Of a stretch of 64,000 nucleotides of DNA, positions 45,575 to 53,512 are shown one piece after another. The translations under genes were made by a program, and so were the position numbers. Source of the stretch: Entomomonas sp945283395 (GTDB taxonomy: Bacteria; Pseudomonadota; Gammaproteobacteria; Pseudomonadales; Pseudomonadaceae); the NCBI GenBank assembly GCA_946480835.1, contig CAMLLC010000012.1:12477-76476 (forward strand), in the 5' to 3' direction. Position 1 is the stretch's first letter, and the number at the start of each line of letters is the position of its first letter. Under the pieces are notes generated by a model. It had not been told where the DNA came from. It saw only the letters and a list, made by a program, of their open reading frames with translations, and did not search any database.

Positions 45575-45593
45575 TTGTGTACATTGTACACAA
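45575..45593. promoter_or_regulatory. 19-bp palindrome, site 1
   Basis: TTGTGTACA-T-TGTACACAA, a perfect palindrome between the structured RNA and leader L6. A near-identical site lies at 50996-51014, with the flank AACTT(A/T)AT also conserved. It is a probable binding site for a dimeric regulator, or an RNA stem. Confidence 0.6.
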
Positions 45594-45600
45594 AACTTAT

Positions 45601-45676
45601 CCACCCAATTGGGGAAATACATTTCCTCAATCTAGGGATGCGTGTTTCTCCAGTATCTATTATATTTATTGGAGAC
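45601..45676 (+). promoter_or_regulatory. Leader switch L6 (before DUF3275 gene)
   Basis: H1 left arm CCCAATTGGGGAAA (45604-45617) with right arm TTTCCTCAATCTAGGG. A GGGGAAATAC (45611-45620) pairs with B GTGTTTCTCC (45642-45651) with one mismatch. B TCTCC pairs with C GGAGA (45671-45675), the SD. Confidence 0.65.
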
Positions 45677-45682
45677 AAAAAC

Positions 45683-46282
45683 ATGGCAATATTAATCCCT
45701 GGTACACTCACAATAGTGACTAAAAATGGTCGCTATGGTTCATTCAATATCGGAAGATTATCCACTTCAATTGGCGAATTTGTTGTAAAAGACAAAGAGC
45801 TTGGACTTGATCAATATGATGAAGGCAAGTATTACGGCCAGTTTGAAATTGCGAAAATCCGTTCGGTTCATTACACCTACAGCAATGGCTTAATAGTAGA
45901 ATGTCGAGCTTATTTAGCTAGCATGATGCTTGATAGCAACACTGATTTAACTGCTGAAGAAATAGAAACTTTCTCTACTAAAGAGCAAGATCCTTTAGAG
46001 GAAGAAGCAACTATTTCACCTCCACAAAATCGTTCTAGAAATGTAAATAAACCTCGTGAACGAAAAAATCAAAATGCTAACCTATCCACTCATAACGTGA
46101 CAGATAACTCAACATCTGATGATGCCTCGTTATTTGGTTTATTATGGCCAATTGGTGATAGTGTCAAACTAGATTCAACTTGTGATCGTCAGATTTTGCG
46201 TCTACAAAAGAAACGATTAAGTGATTTAGGTTACGATTTTGATTATAAAACCCAACTTTGGAATTTAATTAATGCTTCTTAA
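45683..46282 (+). CDS. DUF3275 family ICE protein
   Basis: 199 residues. The N-terminal half matches DUF3275, a conserved ICE accessory family: ILIPGTLTIVTKNGRYGSFN, IGRLSTSIGEFVVKDKEL, LDQYDEGKYYGQFEIAKI. A low-complexity middle (about residues 100-140, Pro/Asn/Arg-rich) leads to a short C-terminal domain (DASLFGLLWPIGDSVKLD, QILRLQKKRLSDLGYDFD). Its function is not established. The ATG at 45683 with GGAG upstream is the true start; the frame opens much earlier, inside the leader. Confidence 0.8.
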   Translation: MAILIPGTLTIVTKNGRYGSFNIGRLSTSIGEFVVKDKELGLDQYDEGKYYGQFEIAKIRSVHYTYSNGLIVECRAYLASMMLDSNTDLTAEEIETFSTKEQDPLEEEATISPPQNRSRNVNKPRERKNQNANLSTHNVTDNSTSDDASLFGLLWPIGDSVKLDSTCDRQILRLQKKRLSDLGYDFDYKTQLWNLINAS

Positions 46283-46304
46283 TTCCTAGTCACTTCATTT
46301 TAAT

Positions 46305-46351
46305 AATCCCGTCAGGGTAACTCCCTGATATCTTCAAGGGATTACGCTGAC
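46305..46351 (+). promoter_or_regulatory. Leader switch L7 (before 46373 gene)
   Basis: Outer AATCCC (46305-46310) with GGGATT (46338-46343). H1 TCAGGG/CCCTGA (46312-46317, 46323-46328). A GTCAGGGTAA (46311-46320) pairs with B TTACGCTGAC (46342-46351), 9 of 10. No convincing B:C pairing with the SD (GAGGAAA). Confidence 0.55.
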
Positions 46352-46372
46352 CTAACTATGAGGAAATTAATC

Positions 46373-46810
46373 ATGGGATGGTCATATTGCGAACATTCAA
46401 AACAGTCTTTAGTAGAAAGATTAACTAAACCTTGGGAAGATGACGACTATTCTGTGCGTACAATTAAACATTGTATTCGTAAAGAACGAGGAGAACTTAT
46501 CCTGTGGACTGTTAATGAGTATACCTTTAAAAAAGACAATGATTTTTATGGAAATCGACAAGTTGGTGATAAGACCAAAGTGATTCATTGTATTATTATT
46601 TCTCAACATCCAGACTATTCATCTGGTTGGAACAGTTGGGGATACAATGCAATGAGTGAGTCAGTAGGTCCTTATTATTATAGTTGTCCCAAGAGTTATT
46701 TAAAGCTTGCTGATGCAGGTATTGATAGCAAATGGCGAGAAGAAGTAAAAAATTATCATCAAAGACTACAAAACAAACAAAAATTTATCATGCAGCTAAT
46801 TCAAAAGTAG
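46373..46810 (+). CDS. Conserved ICE accessory protein with MGW start and GPYYYSCP motif
   Basis: 145 residues. The start MGWSYCEHSKQSLVERLT and the motif SESVGPYYYSCPKSYLKLAD match a family I recall from ICEs and plasmids (possibly DUF6927), with no known activity. The ATG at 46373 with GAGGAAA upstream is preferred over an ATG at 46358. Near the DUF3275 gene, as in related ICEs. Confidence 0.65.
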   Translation: MGWSYCEHSKQSLVERLTKPWEDDDYSVRTIKHCIRKERGELILWTVNEYTFKKDNDFYGNRQVGDKTKVIHCIIISQHPDYSSGWNSWGYNAMSESVGPYYYSCPKSYLKLADAGIDSKWREEVKNYHQRLQNKQKFIMQLIQK

Positions 46811-46837
46811 ACTGCTGCATAAATTAACTTCACCTTA

Positions 46838-46898
46838 CTGAAGGGTAGCTATAAATCCTTCAGGAGATATATCTGTCCTTTAGATTTCTTAAGGAAAC
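46838..46898 (+). promoter_or_regulatory. Leader switch L8 (before 46904 gene)
   Basis: H1 CTGAAGG/CCTTCAG (46838-46844, 46857-46863). A GGGTAGCTATA (46843-46853) pairs with B TATATCTGTCC (46868-46878), 10 of 11 with G-U pairs. TCCTT (46876-46880) pairs with AAGGA (46891-46895), the SD. Confidence 0.6.
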
Positions 46899-46903
46899 TT
46901 ATA

Positions 46904-47239
46904 ATGGGCGTAATGTTATTATTTGAAAAAACACCTATTGCTTCAGTCGAAACGGTTGGCGTTCTTTGTAGCCGAGCAGTATATCATTGGTTTAATAGAT
47001 ATGTTTGTTCGATCAATGAAGCTGTTGATAATGAGCTACAAAAAGGACATATACATCATCTAGTAAATGACCTTAATCGACTGACTATTGATAATCGTGA
47101 TCAAATCTTTCCAATTGAAATTGCACAAAGTGAAGAACACTATTGGCAGTATGTAGCAGAGGTGAAAACATGGGCAGAAAAACTACTTAAAGAGTTTGAT
47201 TTTAGTAGTAATAAACTCACTTTTTCTGCATCTTGGTAA
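46904..47239 (+). CDS. Hypothetical protein, 111 residues
   Basis: Small soluble, mostly helical protein (SRAVYHWFNRYVCSINEAVD, YVAEVKTWAEKLLKEFDF). No family recognised. AAGGAAAC precedes the ATG at 46904; an in-frame ATG lies three codons in. Confidence 0.55.
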   Translation: MGVMLLFEKTPIASVETVGVLCSRAVYHWFNRYVCSINEAVDNELQKGHIHHLVNDLNRLTIDNRDQIFPIEIAQSEEHYWQYVAEVKTWAEKLLKEFDFSSNKLTFSASW

Positions 47240-47264
47240 TCTACAATAAAACTTAACTAACCCT

Positions 47265-47329
47265 CTAGGGGCATTTAATGCCCTAGGCGTTGATGCTCCT
47301 TTTATTTAGTAAATAACTAATTGGAGCAT
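47265..47329 (+). promoter_or_regulatory. Leader switch L9 (before 47333 gene)
   Basis: H1 CTAGGG-GCA/TGCCCTAG (47265-47273, 47279-47286). A GGGGCATT (47268-47275) pairs with B GATGCTCC (47292-47299) with G-U pairs. B ATGCTCC pairs perfectly with C GGAGCAT (47323-47329), the SD, 3 bases before the ATG. Confidence 0.75.
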
Positions 47330-47332
47330 AGT

Positions 47333-48013
47333 ATGTATACAACAAATACGGCAACAACTAACGAAGTCTTAACCCAAACCTCACCTGCAAAGGAACTCTA
47401 TAGGATCGAAGAAATACCCAATCTTATGTGTGATGCCTGTGTAGTTGATAAATATAACCAACTGGTCTTCTTATCTGTATGGGGACGTGATACCTCTTTA
47501 CAAGAGCTATATTCACGGATCACATTAGGATGTAAAGACAAAGAGTTAGGTTTAGACTGCCTTACCATCAAAGTAAAGGGTATCCGAACTACTGTTAGAG
47601 TGGATGATGTAAAACGTTTAACCAAACGCTCTACACGATCATTCAAGCAAACTAAATTCGGTAGCCTAATGAACACATGGATATTTGATACAGCTTGTAT
47701 TAAACCCGATAAGCCTAATCGTACTGCAAAAGTGTTAATAGAGGGTGAAGTCTCTATGGACCATTTTTGTAAATACATCTGGTCAGTGGTAAAGGATGTC
47801 TGTCCATTACCATTACTTGATCATTGGCAATCAGAAATCAGCATACTCTTAGGTGAATATAAGATGTATGAAGATCTGAAAACCTTATTTGGTCAAGTGG
47901 GAGGCATAAGTATTCATCTTGATGTGCCATTACTAGAAACTAAGATAGGCGAGCTTATTGTAAAAAATACCTTAACCACCTATCCAAAATACCCTACAGG
48001 TACACTGCATTAA
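47333..48013 (+). CDS. Hypothetical ICE protein upstream of the DUF6094 methyltransferase
   Basis: 226 residues, soluble. Contains LYRIEEIPNLMCDACVVDKY, SVWGRDTSLQELYSRITLG and a middle that reads like a small DNA- or nucleotide-associated domain, but no family is recognised. The ATG at 47333 is used; the frame also opens with a TTG at 47321 inside the SD hairpin. The methyltransferase gene follows 15 bp later without a separate leader, so the two are probably translated together. Confidence 0.65.
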   Translation: MYTTNTATTNEVLTQTSPAKELYRIEEIPNLMCDACVVDKYNQLVFLSVWGRDTSLQELYSRITLGCKDKELGLDCLTIKVKGIRTTVRVDDVKRLTKRSTRSFKQTKFGSLMNTWIFDTACIKPDKPNRTAKVLIEGEVSMDHFCKYIWSVVKDVCPLPLLDHWQSEISILLGEYKMYEDLKTLFGQVGGISIHLDVPLLETKIGELIVKNTLTTYPKYPTGTLH

Positions 48014-48028
48014 TTGAGGAGGCCTGTT

Positions 48029-49507
48029 ATGGCATTAATATTTCCAAGAGTTGCTACAAACTTTGCAAAAAACGGTTATTACCCAACAGACGAAGCGACT
48101 ATTGAGCGAGCATTAAACGCATTAGCAGCTAAAGACCCAAACCAACATATTAGGATTATAGATCCTTGTGCAGGTGAAGGAGTAGCCATTGCTGAAGTAG
48201 CTCACCATTTAGGCCGTGAACATGTTGAAGCTTATGCGGTGGAATATAATCGTGAACGTGCTGAACATGCTAGTACCCTCGTAGATCATTGTTTACGCAG
48301 TGATCTAATGGATACAGTGATCAGCAATGTGAGTTTTGGCCTCGTATTTCTAAATCCGCCCTATGGAGATTTAGCACCTGATCATAGTGGTGTTTCATTC
48401 TACCAAGGTAAAGGACGTAAACGACTAGAAAAACTGTTTTATCTAAGAAGCTTACCTATGCTCCAGTATGGAGGTGTATTGGTTTATATCATACCCTACA
48501 ACCAACTGGATGACGAAGTAAGTACATGGCTTTGTAATCATTATTCTGAACTCAGAATATATGAAGCCGTTGATAAACAATTTAAACAAGTTGTGATTAT
48601 TGGAAAACGTACCCGAAAATCAGACCTTGATCTAGCCGATCGTAAAAAAATGCTAGGTGTATTCAAAGCAATATACCAGGGCGACATGAAAGCAGAAGAA
48701 CTACCTCAAGATTGGCCTTATGAACCCTATCTTGTGCCCAGTAGTAAAGCTGAACTACAACACTTTTATCAAATTACTATGGAACCAGCTGAACTAGCTA
48801 GAGAAATAGCACGTTTGGGAGGGTTGTGGCCAGATTTTAATCTGTACATGAAATACAAACAAAGTGTTCCAAGACCACCTGTGACCAAACCTAGAGACTG
48901 GCATATTGCTATGGCTCTATCCGCAGGTGAAATATCAGGCCCTATTCACTCACCTGAAACAGGCCAAACACTGATAGTAAAAGGTGATACCCATAAAGAA
49001 AAGGTAGAACACACCGAGTGGAAAACCGAACAAGATGGCAGCAAAACATTTATCAGGACTTTAATAGATAAATTTGTACCTGTTATCAAAGCATGGGATA
49101 TGACCGATGACTCATCCTATAAGGGCAAAATCATCACTATCACTACAGTAAAAGAACCCGAGCAAGAACTAAACGTCAATAACGAAGCAGTTGATCTATC
49201 TAACTTTTTATTTCCAATAGGTAGATTACTCATGACCAGAGGTATTGATGAACTCGTTCAGCAAGGCCTTGATTTATTGCCCTATGTTACAAGGCATGGT
49301 CAAGGTGATTGGGGCGATGGTTATGACTCTGATAACCAAAAAAATGATCGGGCAGTTAAGGCAATGGTAGATGGCCACCTTTATGAGCGTGTTATGTCCA
49401 CCTATACACTTAATCAAGAAACTGACTTGAAAATTTGGATTATTACCGAATGGCATAGTGATGAAGATGGGCATATAACCACCGTGTTATTGCCTTCAGA
49501 ATACTAG
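48029..49507 (+). CDS. DUF6094-type SAM-dependent methyltransferase
   Basis: 492 residues. The N-terminal class I methyltransferase domain has TNFAKNGYYPTDEATIERAL, SAM-binding IIDPCAGEGVAIAEVA (about residues 45-60), AYAVEYNRERAEHA and the catalytic FLNPPYGDLAPD (about 105-116), the N6-adenine-type NPPY motif. A large C-terminal region lies beyond about residue 230. It is a conserved ICE gene that travels with the SNF2-type helicase below. ATG at 48029 with GAGGAGG upstream. Confidence 0.82.
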   Translation: MALIFPRVATNFAKNGYYPTDEATIERALNALAAKDPNQHIRIIDPCAGEGVAIAEVAHHLGREHVEAYAVEYNRERAEHASTLVDHCLRSDLMDTVISNVSFGLVFLNPPYGDLAPDHSGVSFYQGKGRKRLEKLFYLRSLPMLQYGGVLVYIIPYNQLDDEVSTWLCNHYSELRIYEAVDKQFKQVVIIGKRTRKSDLDLADRKKMLGVFKAIYQGDMKAEELPQDWPYEPYLVPSSKAELQHFYQITMEPAELAREIARLGGLWPDFNLYMKYKQSVPRPPVTKPRDWHIAMALSAGEISGPIHSPETGQTLIVKGDTHKEKVEHTEWKTEQDGSKTFIRTLIDKFVPVIKAWDMTDDSSYKGKIITITTVKEPEQELNVNNEAVDLSNFLFPIGRLLMTRGIDELVQQGLDLLPYVTRHGQGDWGDGYDSDNQKNDRAVKAMVDGHLYERVMSTYTLNQETDLKIWIITEWHSDEDGHITTVLLPSEY

Positions 49508-49527
49508 CTATTTACTACTAAGCAATC

Positions 49528-49606
49528 CCTTCAACGGGTATGAAAATACCCTTGAGGCATTTCATACCCTTTTTTTATATTTTTTTAATAAAACTTGAGG
49601 TATGAA
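49528..49606 (+). promoter_or_regulatory. Leader switch L10 (before 49608/49930 genes)
   Basis: H1 CCTTCAA-GGGTAT/ATACCC-TTGAGG (49528-49541, 49546-49557). A GGGTATGAAA (49536-49545) pairs perfectly over 10 bp with B TTTCATACCC (49560-49569). B TTCATACC pairs perfectly with C GGTATGAA (49599-49606), which overlaps the SD GAGG. Confidence 0.8.
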
Positions 49607-49607
49607 C

Positions 49608-49937
49608 ATGACTATTGCAACAAAAGACTGTAACAGTATCCATTTAACTAATGCTGTTGAGATTGATGGAAAAGTATCATTAGTCGATATATTTCTTAAT
49701 GGTGTTATACGTGCCCGTGTTACTAATGAAGCAGGTCACGGCAAGCAACTTAAGTTGACTTTTAACAGTGAGCAAACCATGAAACTTGCATTAAAGCATA
49801 CTCATTGGGCACGCTTACCAGCAGAAGCTAATACCGTAGTTGCGGATATCCATGAGAAAGGTATTCGAGTTAAGAGAACTTTCTATAAAGACTTTGATCT
49901 TCTTTCTAACTTATCAGAAGGAGTGAAAAATGTCTGA
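49608..49937 (+). CDS. Small paralogue 1 (TGW-type repeat family)
   Basis: 109 residues. Contains GKQLKLTFNSEQTMKLALKH followed by THWARLP. The three next genes share this pattern (hydrophobic strand, F-x-S or F-x-s-k, an Ala/Leu-rich helix, then T-x-W), so this is a tandem family of one small domain. No named family or function. ATG at 49608 is used because GAGG is 7 bases before it; one at 49602 is too close. Confidence 0.65.
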   Translation: MTIATKDCNSIHLTNAVEIDGKVSLVDIFLNGVIRARVTNEAGHGKQLKLTFNSEQTMKLALKHTHWARLPAEANTVVADIHEKGIRVKRTFYKDFDLLSNLSEGVKNV

Positions 49938-50286
49938 ACTACAACCAGTGATTGATAATACTAAAACAGTATTAACGTGGGGACTTTGGACACAACCTTT
50001 TAAAGTTACGTTTAATAAACGTATCAAAGAAGGTGTTGATAGAAATCCTGCAATGGTACTAGATGGTATTAAATACATCAATATTAAAAAGCATAGAGTA
50101 CGTTTAACTTTCTGGAGCAAAAAGGATTGCCTGAACGCTCTTAAGCTAACAGGTTGGTCTTATACAGAAGATAAACCCACTCTAATTGAAACTTACAGAC
50201 AGGGAGAATTCCTTATTTGTAATGAACAAAAAATTCTTTTTGATAATGCACTATGTTTTAGAGCAAGATCATTAGGCATGAAATAA
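49930..50286 (+). CDS. Small paralogue 2 (TGW-type repeat family)
   Basis: 118 residues. The shared core is HRVRLTFWSKKDCLNALKLT then GWSYTED. It starts inside the end of paralogue 1 (ATGTCTGA) with AAGGAG before it, so it is translationally coupled and needs no separate leader. Confidence 0.65.
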   Translation: MSELQPVIDNTKTVLTWGLWTQPFKVTFNKRIKEGVDRNPAMVLDGIKYINIKKHRVRLTFWSKKDCLNALKLTGWSYTEDKPTLIETYRQGEFLICNEQKILFDNALCFRARSLGMK

Positions 50287-50297
50287 CTAACAACCCA

Positions 50298-50354
50298 CAG
50301 GGTATGAAGATACCCTAGGGCAACTTCATACCCACTACTTACTAAGGTATGAAG
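50298..50354 (+). promoter_or_regulatory. Leader switch L11 (before 50356/50658 genes)
   Basis: H1 AGGGTAT/ATACCCT (left arm from 50299, right arm 50310-50316). A GGGTATGAAG (50300-50309) pairs perfectly over 10 bp with B CTTCATACCC (50324-50333). B CTTCATACC pairs perfectly over 9 bp with C GGTATGAAG (50346-50354), directly before the ATG at 50356. Confidence 0.8.
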
Positions 50355-50355
50355 C

Positions 50356-50661
50356 ATGAAAAAATTATATGAAATAGAGTTTCAAGTTTGCTCTTTGAAT
50401 GGTGTATCAATACCAGACAAAACAGTGTTATTGACTAATGTAGTACAAGTTAGTCATTACCCTGGTCTGCTAGGTAGGGTTTTGAAAGTTTATTTTAACT
50501 CTCAAGAAGATATGCTAAAGGCAAAAGAGCTTACTAATTGGACATGTCATAGTACTGAGCCTGCTCTTTTAACCAGTATATATAAAAGTAGTGTTGATAT
50601 TGGCCAATATCGCTATAGTAGTTTTGACTGTAGGGATATTGAAAAGGAGGCATCACTATGA
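50356..50661 (+). CDS. Small paralogue 3 (TGW-type repeat family)
   Basis: 101 residues. The shared core is RVLKVYFNSQEDMLKAKELT then NWTCHS. Its SD overlaps segment C of leader L11. Its end overlaps the next gene (ATGA). Confidence 0.65.
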   Translation: MKKLYEIEFQVCSLNGVSIPDKTVLLTNVVQVSHYPGLLGRVLKVYFNSQEDMLKAKELTNWTCHSTEPALLTSIYKSSVDIGQYRYSSFDCRDIEKEASL

Positions 50662-50987
50662 ATACAAGAAATAATGAGCCTTTACAAGTCTTAACACTGA
50701 TGTCTGGTCGTTTTAATGAGGAAGATGAACAAAGCAGCGTCTTATTAGGCCCTATGCTAAAAGGTATTACCAAGTTAGCTTATTGTGGACAAGCGATTAG
50801 GCTCTTCTTTGACTCAAACGAATCATTAGCAGAAGCTAAACGTGAAACAGGATGGGAACAATGTGGTGACAAAATACTGATCATGCGAGGTTTTAATGAT
50901 TATGTAGTTACTGATGTTGGTATTCCTGATAGTGAGGCAAGATCGATTGTCTACTATAGTTATTGGGATATAGAGGCAGTAGATTGA
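50658..50987 (+). CDS. Small paralogue 4 (TGW-type repeat family)
   Basis: 109 residues. The shared core is QAIRLFFDSNESLAEAKRET then GWEQCGD. GGAGG lies upstream and the start overlaps the stop of paralogue 3. The arrangement (pair 1-2, pair 3-4, each pair with one leader) suggests duplication of a two-gene unit. Confidence 0.65.
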   Translation: MNTRNNEPLQVLTLMSGRFNEEDEQSSVLLGPMLKGITKLAYCGQAIRLFFDSNESLAEAKRETGWEQCGDKILIMRGFNDYVVTDVGIPDSEARSIVYYSYWDIEAVD

Positions 50988-50995
50988 TTTAAGAA

Positions 50996-51014
50996 CTGTG
51001 TACAGTGTACACAA
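50996..51014. promoter_or_regulatory. 19-bp palindrome, site 2
   Basis: CTGTGTACA-G-TGTACACAA, 17 bp perfectly symmetric, the partner of site 1 at 45575-45593. It lies 9 bp after paralogue 4 and directly before leader L12. Confidence 0.6.
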
Positions 51015-51029
51015 ACTTTATAAACCCAC

Positions 51030-51098
51030 AGGGTATGAACAATACCCTACGGGATAACTGTGTTCATGCCTTGTTTTTCTTATTATGTGGAGAAACAA
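51030..51098 (+). promoter_or_regulatory. Leader switch L12 (before helicase gene)
   Basis: H1 AGGGTAT/ATACCCT (51030-51036, 51042-51048). A GGTATGAAC (51032-51040) pairs with B GTTCATGCC (51062-51070) with one G-U. The SD region GAGAAACAA (51090-51098) pairs with TTGTTTTTC (51071-51079), directly next to B rather than within it. Confidence 0.65.
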
Positions 51099-51100
51099 CA

Positions 51101-53443
51101 ATGAACACAGCGATACAAGACATACCAGGTAAAGGACTAGTACAAGACTTAAGTGTATTTATTAATACCTTTAAAGGCCAGTTACTAGACTCATTAGGAC
51201 TATCTAATCCACCTGTGTATACCCCTGAAAAAGCCAATCATATTCGCCAAGCGACTATGGATGACCTTCTTCGTAAGCCATTCCCTGCCCAAGCAGAGAT
51301 AGTACAAGCAGTCTGCGCGCTGTTAATAGACAGTAACGAACCTGCTGCTATTATCAATGCCGAAATGGGAACGGGTAAAACGATGATGGCCATTGCCATA
51401 GCAGCGGTACTATTTGCTGAAGGCTATAAACGATCACTGGTTATATCACCACCCCATTTAGTTTATAAGTGGCGACGTGAAATATTAGAAACCATACCCA
51501 ATGCCAAAGTATGGGTATTGAATGGTCCAGATACATTAGCCAAGCTTCTGCAAGCTAGAGAGGCATTAAAGGTAAAAAGTGAAAAGGTACAAGAGTTTTT
51601 CATTCTCGGTCGTGTCAGAATGCGTATGGGCTACCATTGGAAACCTGTATGTAAAAACGGACGATTTGTAGAGCGTTATCTGGATGAGCCTTCACAAAAG
51701 ACCTTTACTAAAGTAAGACCAGCAGCCTGCTGTCCAGACTGTTTTAGTCATATCATTAACCAAAAGACAGAGCAACCTTACACACCTGAAGAGTTTTATG
51801 CAATTGAAAGTCAGAAAGAGTGTGAAAACTGTGGTAGTAAGCTTTGGACATTAATGAATGGTAAAAAGGTCAAGGTTAACAAAGGTAACTCAGAAGCTGA
51901 AGAAATAGTGCAACAAGATTTTCGGAAGCAACTGGTTAAAGAAATGTGCAAAATACCTACGATTGGAGCTGCAACAGCTAACAAACTAATTACTAAGTTT
52001 GGTACTGATTTTATTGCAGAAATGCTTGTAGACAACGTACATAACTTTATTAACCTAATGGATGAAAAAGGTGACTTAATCTTTGATGATAGCCAAGCGG
52101 TGCGTATGGAAAGAGCTTTGGGCAACATAGAGTTTAGTTTTGGGCAAGGTGGTTACCAAGCTTCAGAGTTTATTAAACGCTATCTACCTCAAGGTTACTT
52201 TGATCTAATGATCGTAGACGAAGGGCATGAATACAAAAATGAAGGCTCTGCACAAGGCCAAGCAATGGGAGTACTTGCCGCCAAAGTAAGAAAAATAGTC
52301 TTACTGACAGGTACCCTAATGGGTGGTTATGCAGCAGATCTGTTTTATTTATTATTCCGTATCCTTACGAGCAAAATGATTGAAGATGGGTATAAACCCA
52401 ATGCAATAGGTAGTTTAACTACAGCCTCCACCGCATTCCAACGAGATCATGGTATCTTAAAAGATATTTTCACTGAAAAAAAGGGAGAGAGCCATAAAAC
52501 TGCCAAAGGCAGTAAAACGGTTCATAGAACTAACAAGGCTCCTGGTTTTGGTCCTAAAGGTATTTTACGGTATGTACTACCTTACACTGTTTTCTTGAAA
52601 TTAAAGGAAATAGGTGGAGATGTACTACCCGAATATACTGAGGAGTTTATCGAGGTTGATATGACAAACGACCAACAAGATGCTTATAACTACCTTGTTG
52701 ATACCTTAACTAAATTACTGAAAAAAGCATTAGCACGGGGGGATACCTCACTGCTAGGTGTTGTACTTAATACCTTATTAGCATGGCCTGATTGCTGTTT
52801 TAGAGAGGAAATAGTAACGCATCCTAGGGTTTTCAATGATGATGGTACACCTAAAGTATTGGCGACAGTTGACAGCCTATTTACACCAGTGGACATCATG
52901 CCCAAAGAAGCGGAACTAATCCGAATTTGTCGAGAGGAAAAAGCCAATAATCGATGCGTCCTCGTGTACACAACCTACACACAGACTCGAGATACTACGC
53001 ATAGACTCAAGACAATACTAGAACGAGAAGGCTTTAAGGTAGGCGTTTTAAAATGTAAACCAGAGGAACGTGAAGATTGGATTTTGGCAAAAGTAGATGA
53101 AGGTATTGATGTACTTATCTGCAATCCAGAACAAGTTAAAACAGGCCTTGATTTACTAGACTTTCCTACCATTGTATTCATGCAAACAGGTTTTAATGTT
53201 TACACCATGATGCAAGCAAGCAGACGTTCATGGCGGATCGGGCAAAAACTAGCGGTTAAAGTAATATTTTTAGGTTATAGAGATACGACACAGATCAACT
53301 GTTTAGAACTCATGGCCAAAAAAATAGCCGTCACCCAAAGTACCTCGGGAGACATACCAGACAGCGGTTTAGATTGCTTGAATCCAGATAGTGAGTCAGT
53401 AGAAATGGCGTTAGCTAAACAACTACTGGCTAAAGCTGCTTAA
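51101..53443 (+). CDS. SNF2/DEAD-type ICE helicase
   Basis: 780-residue superfamily 2 ATPase. Walker A is NAEMGTGKTMMAIAIA (about residue 87), SPPHLVYKWRREI follows, and the DEAH-like box is VDEGHEYKNEGSAQ. Motif III is LLTGTLMGG and the C-terminal helicase motif VI is MQASRRSWRIGQ. An insert between motifs Ia and II carries two cysteine pairs (CCPDC and CENCG), likely a zinc ribbon. It is a conserved partner of the DUF6094 methyltransferase in these ICEs; its role in the element is not established. ATG at 51101 with GTGGAG upstream; the frame opens at 51005. Confidence 0.85.
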   Translation: MNTAIQDIPGKGLVQDLSVFINTFKGQLLDSLGLSNPPVYTPEKANHIRQATMDDLLRKPFPAQAEIVQAVCALLIDSNEPAAIINAEMGTGKTMMAIAIAAVLFAEGYKRSLVISPPHLVYKWRREILETIPNAKVWVLNGPDTLAKLLQAREALKVKSEKVQEFFILGRVRMRMGYHWKPVCKNGRFVERYLDEPSQKTFTKVRPAACCPDCFSHIINQKTEQPYTPEEFYAIESQKECENCGSKLWTLMNGKKVKVNKGNSEAEEIVQQDFRKQLVKEMCKIPTIGAATANKLITKFGTDFIAEMLVDNVHNFINLMDEKGDLIFDDSQAVRMERALGNIEFSFGQGGYQASEFIKRYLPQGYFDLMIVDEGHEYKNEGSAQGQAMGVLAAKVRKIVLLTGTLMGGYAADLFYLLFRILTSKMIEDGYKPNAIGSLTTASTAFQRDHGILKDIFTEKKGESHKTAKGSKTVHRTNKAPGFGPKGILRYVLPYTVFLKLKEIGGDVLPEYTEEFIEVDMTNDQQDAYNYLVDTLTKLLKKALARGDTSLLGVVLNTLLAWPDCCFREEIVTHPRVFNDDGTPKVLATVDSLFTPVDIMPKEAELIRICREEKANNRCVLVYTTYTQTRDTTHRLKTILEREGFKVGVLKCKPEEREDWILAKVDEGIDVLICNPEQVKTGLDLLDFPTIVFMQTGFNVYTMMQASRRSWRIGQKLAVKVIFLGYRDTTQINCLELMAKKIAVTQSTSGDIPDSGLDCLNPDSESVEMALAKQLLAKAA

Positions 53444-53456
53444 TAAAACAACTCAC

Positions 53457-53508
53457 CCACTAGGGAGAAGCTTCCCTGGTGGAAGTTTCTCCTTATTCCT
53501 AGGAGAAA
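53457..53508 (+). promoter_or_regulatory. Leader switch L13 (before 53513 gene)
   Basis: H1 CCACTAGGGA/TCCCTGGTGG (53457-53466, 53473-53482). A GGAGAAGCTT (53464-53473) pairs over 10 bp with B AAGTTTCTCC (53483-53492), one G-U. B TTTCTCC pairs perfectly with C GGAGAAA (53502-53508), the SD. Confidence 0.8.
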
Positions 53509-53512
53509 ATAC

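Noticed and set aside
45554..45682. Longer DUF3275 protein starting at 45554
   Set aside because: The extra codons run through the palindrome and leader L6; the family start aligns with the ATG at 45683, which has its own Shine-Dalgarno.
51005..51100. Longer helicase starting at 51005
   Set aside because: The extension lies in palindrome 2 and leader L12 with no ribosome-binding site; ATG 51101 has GTGGAG upstream.
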